A DNA stretch of 10,867 nucleotides from an uncultured Ruminococcus sp. (GTDB lineage Bacteria; Bacillota; Clostridia; Oscillospirales; CAG-272), in the NCBI GenBank assembly GCA_902783755.1, contig CACZSC010000055.1, positions 1 to 10,867 of the forward strand, given 5' to 3'. Under the pieces are notes generated by a model that was given only the letters and a program-made list of their open reading frames with translations, made no database searches and was not told the origin of the DNA. This document shows positions 1 to 7,260 of the stretch, piece after piece (within the stretch, counting starts at the first letter, position 1; the number at the start of each line of letters is the position of its first letter). A program made the position numbers and the translations under genes.

Positions 1-1
1 G

Positions 2-634
2 GATATAAAGGTACTGGGATACAACGGCGGGTATACGGTCTTCTTGTACAAAGGGACACAGTACGCCGTCGCTTTCCCCGCTGTCTACCAGACAAGGAAC
101 GCTGCATGCGTCATCGAAGTCATAGGGCAGCTTAAGAAAACCGGCGTATCCATCCCGGACAGCGCGGTGCAGAAGGGGCTCAGAAGCGCGAAGTGGAAAG
201 CCAGATTCGAGATCCTTTCAAGGGATCCGCTGGTCATATACGACGGTTCCCACAACCCCCAGGGCATGAAGGCATGCGTAGAAAGCATCAAAAGCATTCT
301 GGTCCCCAGAACGAAAGACGGGAAGATAAACATCCTCATGGGCGTTATGGCCGACAAGGATTACCCGGATATGATAGATCTGGTGGCTCCCTATGTCCGC
401 TCCGCCTATGCCGTGAACCCCGGGACTCCGAGATCCCTTGATGAAGGAAGCCTGGCGGATGCGCTGGGTAAAAAGATAAGGAAAGTCAAAGCATATGCCT
501 CACTTGACGCAGGCGCTTCGGACGCCGTGACGGAGTCATCCAAAGAGGGAAGGCCCCTCGTCTGCCTCGGCACACTGTACATGTACAGGGAAGTCAAACA
601 TGCAGTAAGAGATGCTGTAAAAAAACTGAGTTGA
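2..634 (+). CDS. folC: FolC, folylpolyglutamate/dihydrofolate synthase, C-terminal half (5' truncated by window edge)
   Basis: Cytoplasmic Mur-ligase-family enzyme that adds glutamate to folates, and in many bacteria also joins dihydropteroate to glutamate, using ATP. The reading frame is open from base 2, so the start and the ATP-binding N-terminal half lie before the window; about 210 residues of a family usually near 430 are present. Visible are the stretch YQTRNAACVIEVI (visible residues 29-41), the Mur-ligase linker that leads into the C-terminal domain; KWKARFE (64-70), matching the family's W-x-G/A-R-x-E signature; and DGSHNP (81-86), the C-terminal DGAHNP motif with Ser in place of Ala. 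The stop is one base before the next start, so the following lipoprotein gene is probably translated by coupling. The alternative, another Mur ligase, is unlikely because of the RFE and DGSHNP motifs. Confidence 0.93.
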   Translation, partial: DIKVLGYNGGYTVFLYKGTQYAVAFPAVYQTRNAACVIEVIGQLKKTGVSIPDSAVQKGLRSAKWKARFEILSRDPLVIYDGSHNPQGMKACVESIKSILVPRTKDGKINILMGVMADKDYPDMIDLVAPYVRSAYAVNPGTPRSLDEGSLADALGKKIRKVKAYASLDAGASDAVTESSKEGRPLVCLGTLYMYREVKHAVRDAVKKLS

Positions 635-635
635 A

Positions 636-1334
636 ATGAGAAGATATATCAAGATCATATGTCTGGTCCTGGTAATGCTGGAAGCGGCCGCCCTATTCAC
701 ATCCTGCGGGATATATGACAAGGTCGCAGACAAACTGGGATTCGACACATACGACTACATGAGCGAGAAGGTCACAGCGGTGCTGCCCACGGAGGGCAGC
801 GACGCTGAGATCTGCCGTGACGTCATAAAAGTGCTCATATCGAATTCGGGATACCTTAGCACCTTCGACAACATGGCGGAGGCCATAGACCTGTATTCCG
901 ATTCCGTGCTGACATACATGCTCGAGACGGCCTATTCCAAATATTCCGGGAATTCGGAACTTCTGAAAAAGGCCGCGGAACAGTACCCTGAACTGGGGAT
1001 CACAGTCATAATTCCCGCGTCGGAATACGAGAACACAATGTACAGGTTCTTCGGCGGGGACGTCAAGATCATAAACAAGGACAGGGACAAATTCACGTAC
1101 CTGTCGAAGATAAACGCCTACACCACCATGTTCCATCCCGAATTCAGCAACCTGAAGGCGGACATCATATACCTGGCCGAGACCGAACGGACCTACAGGG
1201 TCCGGTTCAGGGCAGTGGCCGCGGAGGAATGGGACGGCATGGTCTATCCCGAATATTTCGCCCTTATAATCAAAAGGGACGACGGGACCTACTACATCAA
1301 GAAACTGTACGAGGGATCGGCAGTCAAAGACTGA
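636..1334 (+). CDS. Small lipoprotein of unknown function
   Basis: I do not recognise this 232-residue protein. It begins with a basic n-region (MRRYIK), a hydrophobic core and a lipobox-like ALFTSC with the candidate lipidated cysteine at residue 24, followed by Gly and polar residues. It is therefore expected to be a lipoprotein anchored on the outer face of the membrane. The mature part is mixed alpha/beta in appearance, ending in alternating beta-type segments (about residues 180-225) with a DDGTYYIKKLYEG ending of the kind seen in compact NTF2-like or lipocalin-like secreted proteins; that fold comparison is only an impression. The start lies one base after the folC stop with no good Shine-Dalgarno, which suggests translational coupling. 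No catalytic motif is visible. Confidence 0.8.
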   Translation: MRRYIKIICLVLVMLEAAALFTSCGIYDKVADKLGFDTYDYMSEKVTAVLPTEGSDAEICRDVIKVLISNSGYLSTFDNMAEAIDLYSDSVLTYMLETAYSKYSGNSELLKKAAEQYPELGITVIIPASEYENTMYRFFGGDVKIINKDRDKFTYLSKINAYTTMFHPEFSNLKADIIYLAETERTYRVRFRAVAAEEWDGMVYPEYFALIIKRDDGTYYIKKLYEGSAVKD

Positions 1335-1345
1335 GAGGAATAACT

Positions 1346-1615
1346 ATGAAAGCTGTTGTAACAGTCGTCGGGCGCGACACCGTCGGCATCCTCGCGAAGG
1401 TGAGCAACGAATGCTCATTGCACAACGCGAACATCCTTGACGTGAGCCAGTCCGTCATGCAGGATCTGTTCACCATGTTCATGCTCATAGACATCTCCGA
1501 CATCACGTCGGATTTCCAGGATCTCCAGAACTCCCTCGGGACCCTGGGAGAACGGATAGGCATGAAGATCCACGTGATGCACGAGGACATCTTCAATTCA
1601 ATGCACAACATCTGA
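1346..1615 (+). CDS. UPF0237 ACT-domain protein
   Basis: An 89-residue single ACT domain, the full usual length of the UPF0237 family. The sequence opens with VVTVVGRDTVGILAKVS (residues 4-20), the first strand and helix of an ACT fold with the G-x-D-x-V/P-G-I ligand-loop pattern, continues with NANILDVSQSVMQDLFTMFMLIDIS (27-51) and ends with the family-typical EDIFNSMHNI. ACT domains generally bind amino acids or similar small ligands, and this family resembles the glycine-cleavage regulator GcvR; the ligand here is unknown. The ATG at 1346 is chosen because it sits 6 bases after GAGGA (1335-1339), which overlaps the preceding gene's stop, and gives the canonical N-terminus; a longer in-frame start at 1229 would lie deep inside the lipoprotein gene. 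It is followed 8 bases later by UPF0210, its conserved neighbour in many Firmicutes. Confidence 0.93.
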   Translation: MKAVVTVVGRDTVGILAKVSNECSLHNANILDVSQSVMQDLFTMFMLIDISDITSDFQDLQNSLGTLGERIGMKIHVMHEDIFNSMHNI

Positions 1616-1623
1616 GGGCAGTC

Positions 1624-2982
1624 ATGCTTAACACGAAGAATATACTGGAAACCATCAGGATGATCGATGACGAGAATCTGGACATACGCACCATCACCAT
1701 GGGCATATCGCTCCTGAGCTGCGCGGATTCCAACATCGAAGCATCCTGTGAGAAGATATACGAGAAGATCACCCGCAAGGCGGAGAAGCTGGTGATAACC
1801 GGCGAGGAGATCGAGAGGACCTATGGCATCCCCATCATAAACAAGAGGATTTCAGTTACTCCGGTCGCCATGCTCCTTGCAGCATCCGGCGGAGACCCCG
1901 TGAAATACGCGAAGGTCCTTGACAGGGCGGCAAAGGCTGTGGGAGTGAACTTCATAGGCGGCTATTCGGCCATGGTACAGAAGGGCTTCGCCGCCGGGGA
2001 CGAGGATCTGATCAGGTCAATACCTGAAGCTCTTTCGAATACCGAGCGGGTCTGCTCCTCCGTGAACATAGGCTCCACGAAAGCCGGTATCAACATGGAC
2101 GCCGTGGGCCTCATGGGGCATGTGATACTGGACTCTGCCATTCAGACCCAGCATGAAAACTGCATGGGCGCGGCAAAGATCGTGGTGTTCTGCAACGCTC
2201 CCGAAGACAATCCCTTCATGGCAGGAGCCTTCCACGGGCCGGGCGAGCCCGACTGCGTCATAAACGTGGGAGTATCGGGGCCCGGTGCAGTAAGATCCGC
2301 TCTCCACAAATGCCCGTACGGCGATCTCACCGAGGTCGCGGACGTCATAAAGAAGACGGCCTTCAAGATCACGAGGATGGGTCAGCTCGTCGGAAACGTG
2401 GCTTCGGAAAAGCTAGGAGTCCCCTTCGGGATAGTCGACCTGTCGCTTGCGCCCACGCCTGCAGTCGGCGACTCTGTGGCGCATATAATAGAGGAGATGG
2501 GAATCGAAGTCTGCGGAGCCCACGGCACCACGGCGGCCCTGGCCCTTCTCAACGACGCCGTCAAGAAGGGCGGTGTCATGGCTTCCTCCCACGTCGGAGG
2601 CCTGTCAGGCGCATTCATACCCGTCTCCGAAGATGCCGGTATGATAGACGCCGCAAGAAGCGGAGATCTTTCCGTTGAAAAGCTTGAGGCCATGACAGCG
2701 GTCTGTTCCGTGGGCCTCGACATGATAGTCATACCGGGCGACACTCCTGCATCGACCATCTCGGCAATCATTGCCGACGAGGCAGCCATAGGCATGGTGA
2801 ATTCGAAGACCACGGCCGTTAGGGTCATACCGGCCATCGGAAGAGTGGCGGGAGAGGAGCTTGAGTTCGGCGGGCTGTTCGGCTCAGGACCCATAATGAA
2901 GCTCCACAATGACAGAAGCTCTGAAAGATTCATAGAGAGGGGCGGGCGGATCCCGGCCCCCATGCAGTCACTGAAGAACTGA
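1624..2982 (+). CDS. UPF0210 (DUF711, 'PFL family') protein
   Basis: A 452-residue cytoplasmic protein of full family length, read from an ATG 5 bases after GAGGG (1614-1618). Family hallmarks visible are TMGISLLSCAD (25-35), GGYSAMVQKGF (112-122), VCSSVNIGSTKAGINMDAV (143-161), NAPEDNPFMAGAFHG (191-205), INVGVSGPG (213-221) and a long Gly/Ala-rich segment with CGAHGTTAALALLNDAV, SHVGGLSGAFIPVSED and GDTPASTISAIIADE. Databases name it a PFL-family protein because its fold resembles pyruvate formate-lyase-type enzymes, but I see no glycyl-radical R-V-x-G-Y motif near the C-terminus, so that name should not be read as an activity. The tight link to the ACT protein suggests that ACT senses a ligand for, or forms a complex with, this protein. 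Biochemical function is unknown. Confidence 0.94.
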   Translation: MLNTKNILETIRMIDDENLDIRTITMGISLLSCADSNIEASCEKIYEKITRKAEKLVITGEEIERTYGIPIINKRISVTPVAMLLAASGGDPVKYAKVLDRAAKAVGVNFIGGYSAMVQKGFAAGDEDLIRSIPEALSNTERVCSSVNIGSTKAGINMDAVGLMGHVILDSAIQTQHENCMGAAKIVVFCNAPEDNPFMAGAFHGPGEPDCVINVGVSGPGAVRSALHKCPYGDLTEVADVIKKTAFKITRMGQLVGNVASEKLGVPFGIVDLSLAPTPAVGDSVAHIIEEMGIEVCGAHGTTAALALLNDAVKKGGVMASSHVGGLSGAFIPVSEDAGMIDAARSGDLSVEKLEAMTAVCSVGLDMIVIPGDTPASTISAIIADEAAIGMVNSKTTAVRVIPAIGRVAGEELEFGGLFGSGPIMKLHNDRSSERFIERGGRIPAPMQSLKN

Positions 2983-2999
2983 AACTGAGAGGTATCGGC

Positions 3000-4286
3000 A
3001 TGAAGAAGATCATATCCTTCCTTATCGCGGCAGTGATGCTCATATCCTGCCTTGTCATCCCGGCTTCTGCAACTGAGGTCGGAGAGGTCATCGGACATTC
3101 ACTTGCCACGGACATCAACGCATACATAGACGGGCACCTCATAAGGTCCTACAATGTCAACAACAGGATGGCCGTCGTGGCAGAGGACCTGAGGGCCTAC
3201 GGATTCTGGGTCATCTGGTACCAGGAGGAGCGGGAGCTAAGGATAACGAGGCCCGTTATAGACAACAAGGTCCAGTATCCATACAAGTATCCGCAAGCTG
3301 AAAAGACCGTGCTGACCCAGGAGATCGGCACATACGTCCACGATATACTGTATACCGACATTAAGACTTATGTGAACGGAAGGGAAGTCGAAGGCTTCAA
3401 CATCAACGGCGAGACTCTCATATATTTCTCGGAGCTAGCTGAATTCGGCTCCGTAAAGTATACGGATTACGACAGGACCAGCAGGTTCACCACCGACAAC
3501 GATCTCGTCATAAGCCTTCTTGAAAAGGAACAGGAAGTGTATAGCGGACCCTGGTCGTTTACACGCGTGGTCAAGAACACCAGTAAGACCAGGTTCTACG
3601 GACAGCTTTCAGCCGATATCAAACGTCTCGGATATAACAGTGACGGAAAAGGCAGAGCCTCCATATCCTTCTATTACGACGTTCCCGACGGCATCACGGT
3701 AACTGTCACCGAAGAAACGGTATCCGTGTCCATATATCCCGCGCAGTTCGAGGATGACGAGGAATTCGAGGAAAGCGAGTTCTGGGCCGCCTGCGAGATC
3801 CTCTTTGAAATGGGGATCCCCGATGTGTCTGTTTCCGAAGACCGCACAAATACCGACGAGATGAGGGCTGCATATGCCGAGATCTTCGGATGCTCCGTAA
3901 ACGGCAGACCGGTAACGGGAAATCTCTGGATCGGCCGGGGCAACGGCCATGTGGACTTCAATTTCGACTTCACTGACGGTACGAAGTTCCTGAACGGCGA
4001 TGTTCTCAACGTATATATCGGAAAGAAGAGATACACTTACGGCGATTCGGACAGGGCCCTCATCCTTATCCCCGCAGACGATGCGACCCCGGAACAGCTG
4101 AAATCGTTCTTTGCAAAGCAGGGACTCCCGACTGACTATAATTTTGAAGTCATGAATCTCTACGTCCTTGGGATAAACTCCTCATACAAGGAAGAGGAAA
4201 TAGCCGCGCTCATAAACGACCTGGAGCAGAGCGGCCTCTTCATAATCGTAAACAAATCTACGTTCATCCAGGAACCAGCAGAGTAA
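3000..4286 (+). CDS. Secreted protein with two copper-amine-oxidase-N-like repeats, paralog A
   Basis: A 428-residue exported protein. The signal peptide is MKKIISFLIAAVMLISCLVIPASA, with likely signal peptidase I cleavage after ASA-24; a lipobox-like LISC (14-17) lies inside it. Two related segments follow, residues 30-83 and 109-164. Both fit the pattern D-I-x-x-Y-I/V-x-G-x-x-(I/V)-x-x-(F/Y)-N-(I/V)-N followed by an EDL or SEL helix and a final beta hairpin. This resembles the copper amine oxidase N-terminal (stalk) domain common on Firmicute cell surfaces. The C-terminal half (about 185-428) is unrecognised; it includes an acidic run EDDEEFEESE (251-260) and DLWIGRG/FNFDFTDGT-type motifs shared with the next gene. 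The start follows GAGAGG about 7 bases upstream. No catalytic site is evident, so a binding or structural surface role is inferred. Confidence 0.88.
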   Translation: MKKIISFLIAAVMLISCLVIPASATEVGEVIGHSLATDINAYIDGHLIRSYNVNNRMAVVAEDLRAYGFWVIWYQEERELRITRPVIDNKVQYPYKYPQAEKTVLTQEIGTYVHDILYTDIKTYVNGREVEGFNINGETLIYFSELAEFGSVKYTDYDRTSRFTTDNDLVISLLEKEQEVYSGPWSFTRVVKNTSKTRFYGQLSADIKRLGYNSDGKGRASISFYYDVPDGITVTVTEETVSVSIYPAQFEDDEEFEESEFWAACEILFEMGIPDVSVSEDRTNTDEMRAAYAEIFGCSVNGRPVTGNLWIGRGNGHVDFNFDFTDGTKFLNGDVLNVYIGKKRYTYGDSDRALILIPADDATPEQLKSFFAKQGLPTDYNFEVMNLYVLGINSSYKEEEIAALINDLEQSGLFIIVNKSTFIQEPAE

Positions 4287-4290
4287 ACAC

Positions 4291-4304
4291 GCCGGAGGAC
4301 CGGC
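4291..4304 (+). other. Short hairpin between the two paralogs
   Basis: GCCGG, loop AGGA, CCGGC, followed by TTTATA, in the 61-base gap between the paralogous genes. The stem is only 5 base pairs and the T run is 3, so it is at most a weak attenuator or an RNA-processing or stabilising element; it is not a convincing terminator. Confidence 0.3.
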
Positions 4305-4347
4305 TTTATACCGATATAAACAAAATACGGAATTCAGGAGAATCGAC

Positions 4348-5664
4348 ATGAGAAAGACTTTTTGCGTCATCATTGCGGCTGTAATGCTCATTTCCTGCAT
4401 TGTCATGACTTCGTCGGCAAAAAAGAACGGAAGTGTCATCGGTTATTCACGTGAGACCGACATCAACGCGTATATCGACGGTCATCTCATAGGCACCTAC
4501 AACGTGAACAACAGGATGGCCATCGTGGCTGAAGATCTGAAAGGATACGGATTCTCGGTCGATTGGCAGGCGGACGGAAGGACGCTCGAGATCACAAGGA
4601 CCGTTAACGACGGAAAGGTAAAGTATCCTTCCACGTATCCCGACGCCGAAAAGAACATCGTAAAGAAAAAGATCGGCTCCAGGGTGCATGAGATACTCAA
4701 TTCGGATATAAAGACCTACGTCAACGGCAAGGAAGTAGAGGGCTTCAACATCAACGGGAAGACCATGATCTACTTCAAGGAACTGAAAGTCTTCGGATCT
4801 GTCACCTACAACAACGTCACGAGGACCACTTCCTTCAAGACCGGAGACGACAAGTGCATAGCACTTTACAACGCACGTCATCCTGAAGAGACCGAAGAAA
4901 CAGCGCCGCAGGAGACAGAAGAAGTCGCAGAGATCCCCTGGAGCGCTTCCTACACCGTATACAACACCTGCGGTACTCTTTACTACAGCAACCTGGCGGC
5001 AAGGATCATACACACAGGCTGGACTCCCCAGGGCGGATCCGCCGTGTTCAACATATCGAACGATCTGCCGAACGGCGTCACATTCACCGTGACCGAAAAG
5101 TCGGTGAGCGTATCGCTGTATCCCGCATACTTCGCGAATGACGAGCATTTCCTCAAGAGCGCCTTCTATACGGCCTTTGCCGAGCTGCTCTCCTTCGGGC
5201 TTCCGGACGATGCCTATACCGATGACCACACCAACACTGACAGGATGAGAGCCGGATATACGAAACTCTTCGAGTGCTCCGTCGCAGGCAATGCCGTTTC
5301 CGGCGATCTCTGGATAGGCCGCGGAGCTGATCACATCGATCTGAACTTCGATTTCACCGACGGGACTGAATTCCATGAAGGCGACGTGCTCTCACTGAGA
5401 GTTGGAGAAAGCAGGAGCGACGACTACGAATACTACAGCACCATCCTGCTCGCGCCGAAAGAGGGAGCTTCGGAAGACGACATCAAGGCCTTCTTCGAAA
5501 GCATGGACATGACCGTGGTATACGCCTCGAACCCGTCAGGCCTGTATGAGATGTTCGTCTGGAGATACCTTACGAAAGCCGATGTGCAGCTGCTTCTCCA
5601 TACCATAGACGAGAGCGGTCTGTTCGATGTGGTGAACAGGGAATACCTTTCACACCTTGAGTAG
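4348..5664 (+). CDS. Secreted protein with two copper-amine-oxidase-N-like repeats, paralog B
   Basis: A 438-residue paralog of the preceding gene, aligned without gaps over roughly the first 165 residues; by hand count 39 of 55 residues match in residues 30-84. Signal peptide to about residue 24 (SSA before KKNG), again with an internal LISC. The two stalk-like repeats are at about 30-83 and 109-164. A Glu/Thr-rich linker HPEETEETAPQETEEVAE (178-195), absent from paralog A, then joins them to the shared C-terminal half. The two copies conserve TNTD-x-MRA-x-Y, LWIGRG, LNFDFTDGT or FNFDFTDGT, and a C-terminal SGLF-x-VN. The acidic run of A is replaced here by ANDEHFLKSA. The ATG lies 7 bases after AGGAG (4336-4340), so it has its own ribosome site. 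The pair is most simply explained by tandem gene duplication followed by divergence. Function unknown. Confidence 0.88.
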   Translation: MRKTFCVIIAAVMLISCIVMTSSAKKNGSVIGYSRETDINAYIDGHLIGTYNVNNRMAIVAEDLKGYGFSVDWQADGRTLEITRTVNDGKVKYPSTYPDAEKNIVKKKIGSRVHEILNSDIKTYVNGKEVEGFNINGKTMIYFKELKVFGSVTYNNVTRTTSFKTGDDKCIALYNARHPEETEETAPQETEEVAEIPWSASYTVYNTCGTLYYSNLAARIIHTGWTPQGGSAVFNISNDLPNGVTFTVTEKSVSVSLYPAYFANDEHFLKSAFYTAFAELLSFGLPDDAYTDDHTNTDRMRAGYTKLFECSVAGNAVSGDLWIGRGADHIDLNFDFTDGTEFHEGDVLSLRVGESRSDDYEYYSTILLAPKEGASEDDIKAFFESMDMTVVYASNPSGLYEMFVWRYLTKADVQLLLHTIDESGLFDVVNREYLSHLE

Positions 5665-5684
5665 TTTTTATGAGGTAAACACAT

Positions 5685-7247
5685 ATGACCTTACCGAAGA
5701 AGATACTCTGCATCTTTCTCGCGCTGACCTTCGCCGCGGGAATAATATCCTGCGGGAAGCCGGATCCCGTCAAGCCAGCCAGTACGGATACCGACACAGG
5801 AGAGCCGGTCAGCGACAAGTTCGCAGATCTTGACTACAGGGGCTCTTCATTCGTCGTCCACACTTCGATCAATGTTGATACGGCCTCCTACAAATCCTCC
5901 AACTACCTGATCCAGGGCTCAGACGAGTCCCAGGCCGACAAGGCAGCGGAATCGGCGCTGCAGAGGAACAAGAAGGCGGAAGCAGACCTGAATATAAGGC
6001 TTTCCTTCCTTGAATCCGACTACAGCTTCGAGGAGGTCGGGTCGAAGATCAGGGACCTGATCAAGGCGAACGCGGACGAGATACACCTTATCATAAACGA
6101 TATCATGGCACTGCATCTCTGCACTGAAGGCATGTTCCATGACGCACTTTACGGAGAGTACTTTGATTTCAGCCAGCCCTACTGGTACGACGGGCTGATG
6201 GAATCGGCCTCCCTCAACTCCAACACGAGGTACATGCTCGCTGGGGACTATTTCATCGACGTCACCCGTCACAGCCACTGTCTCCTCATGAACAAGGACT
6301 ACTATGCTGAGATAGGATGCGATCCGGAATCCATATACCAGATCGTCAGAGACGGCGACTGGACCCTTGACACGATTTATACGATCATAAAGGGAGGAGA
6401 GGACGGATCACATCCCACATACCAGGACTTCCAGGGCAACCACAAGCGCGACAGAAGAGACAAGTGGGGCATGGCCCTGTGCCAGTGGTGGGGCCCTATG
6501 ATTCCTTGGCTCACCACGGCCGATCCCGGATACATCACCCGTGATGAAGACGGATACCCCGAGATCACAATGAACAACGAACGCTCCCTCGCACTTTGTG
6601 AGAAGCTGACGGCTCTCTTCAACGCTGACGAGACCGCGGTGGGCATACACAACGACAACCAGGACACAATAGACTCCTTCGTCGAGGGAAAGATCCTGTT
6701 TCTTACCTACCAGAGACTTGGTTCACTTGAATCCGAGATATACGCAAACGCTGACCTGAACTTCGCCATCCTTCCTTATCCGAAGCTTGACGAAAACCAG
6801 GAGAACTACATTTCGACCATCCACGACACCACGGAGGTCGGATACATACCCAGCAACATCGCGTTCCAGAACCTGTCATACGTGAGCGCGGTGGTAGAAT
6901 ATCTCTCAAAGCTCACACAGGACATCGTGATGCAGAAGTACTACGAGTCCACACTGAAGATCCGCTACGCGAGAGAGTCCGCAAACGCTGAGATGATCCA
7001 GCTCATACATGACACGTACGGCAACGCCTTCACGCTGGCATGGAACTTCGGAGGGGATTCCGACAATATAAACATCTTCTCCACCGGTTTCTACAACTCC
7101 ATAAGCAAGAACCAGAACGTTTTCGCCTCATTCTACAGATCATACGAGAACAGCGCGAAGAGCGAACTGGCGAAGACCATTGCAGACGACAAGATGATCA
7201 GGGAAGAGATGCTGGCCGAATACGAAGCGGCCGCCAAGAGAAAATGA
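5685..7247 (+). CDS. Extracellular solute-binding lipoprotein (ABC-type, family 1-like), orphan
   Basis: A 520-residue lipoprotein. Signal MTLPKKILCIFLALTFAAGIISC has a good lipobox (IISC, Cys23) followed by GKPDP and a Thr/Asp-rich spacer. The mature chain has the layout of large substrate-binding proteins: a first lobe with FVVHTS and ALQRNKKAEADLNIRL (the R-N-x-x-x-E-x-x-x-N-I pattern), YDGLMESASLNSNTRYMLAGD, LLMNKDYYAEIG, then DGDWTLDTIYTIIKGG, an aromatic stretch CQWWGPMIPWLTT, and DSFVEGKILFLTYQ and LNFAILPYPKLDENQENY typical of the second lobe. Such proteins usually deliver sugars or other solutes to ABC permeases, but no permease or ATPase gene is near, so the partner must be elsewhere or the protein acts as a surface receptor. 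ATG chosen with GAGGT (5672-5676) upstream. The ligand cannot be read from the sequence. Confidence 0.87.
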   Translation: MTLPKKILCIFLALTFAAGIISCGKPDPVKPASTDTDTGEPVSDKFADLDYRGSSFVVHTSINVDTASYKSSNYLIQGSDESQADKAAESALQRNKKAEADLNIRLSFLESDYSFEEVGSKIRDLIKANADEIHLIINDIMALHLCTEGMFHDALYGEYFDFSQPYWYDGLMESASLNSNTRYMLAGDYFIDVTRHSHCLLMNKDYYAEIGCDPESIYQIVRDGDWTLDTIYTIIKGGEDGSHPTYQDFQGNHKRDRRDKWGMALCQWWGPMIPWLTTADPGYITRDEDGYPEITMNNERSLALCEKLTALFNADETAVGIHNDNQDTIDSFVEGKILFLTYQRLGSLESEIYANADLNFAILPYPKLDENQENYISTIHDTTEVGYIPSNIAFQNLSYVSAVVEYLSKLTQDIVMQKYYESTLKIRYARESANAEMIQLIHDTYGNAFTLAWNFGGDSDNINIFSTGFYNSISKNQNVFASFYRSYENSAKSELAKTIADDKMIREEMLAEYEAAAKRK

Positions 7248-7251
7248 GGAG
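7247..7251 (+). promoter_or_regulatory. Ribosome binding site that points to an ATC start for queT
   Basis: AGGAG directly overlapping the stop codon of the solute-binding protein gene. Nine bases downstream in the queT frame is ATC (7261-7263). The first ATG of that frame is at 7312, too far (60 bases) to be served by this site and without a Shine-Dalgarno of its own. Confidence 0.7.
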
Positions 7252-7260
7252 ATAAAAGCT

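Noticed and set aside
1624..2982. UPF0210 protein as an active pyruvate formate-lyase
   Set aside because: There is no C-terminal glycyl-radical motif and no activase gene; the name reflects fold similarity only.
2382..3098. Minus-strand open frame of 238 codons over the end of the UPF0210 gene
   Set aside because: It overlaps a conserved full-length gene and the next gene's signal peptide; the product is a low-complexity Ser/Pro/Met mix typical of a shadow frame.
4291..4304. Terminator separating the paralogs into different operons
   Set aside because: The stem is five base pairs and only three Ts follow, too weak for an intrinsic terminator; kept only as a hairpin.
4447..5376. Long antisense open frame of 309 codons on the minus strand inside paralog B
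   Set aside because: It mirrors the codon bias of the real gene (rich in V, G and E from antisense wobble positions), has no ribosome site or recognisable motif, and the plus-strand gene is clearly real by its paralog.
7248..7260. preQ1 riboswitch upstream of queT
   Set aside because: Only 13 bases separate the genes, and no preQ1-type hairpin with an A-rich tail overlapping the ribosome site is seen.
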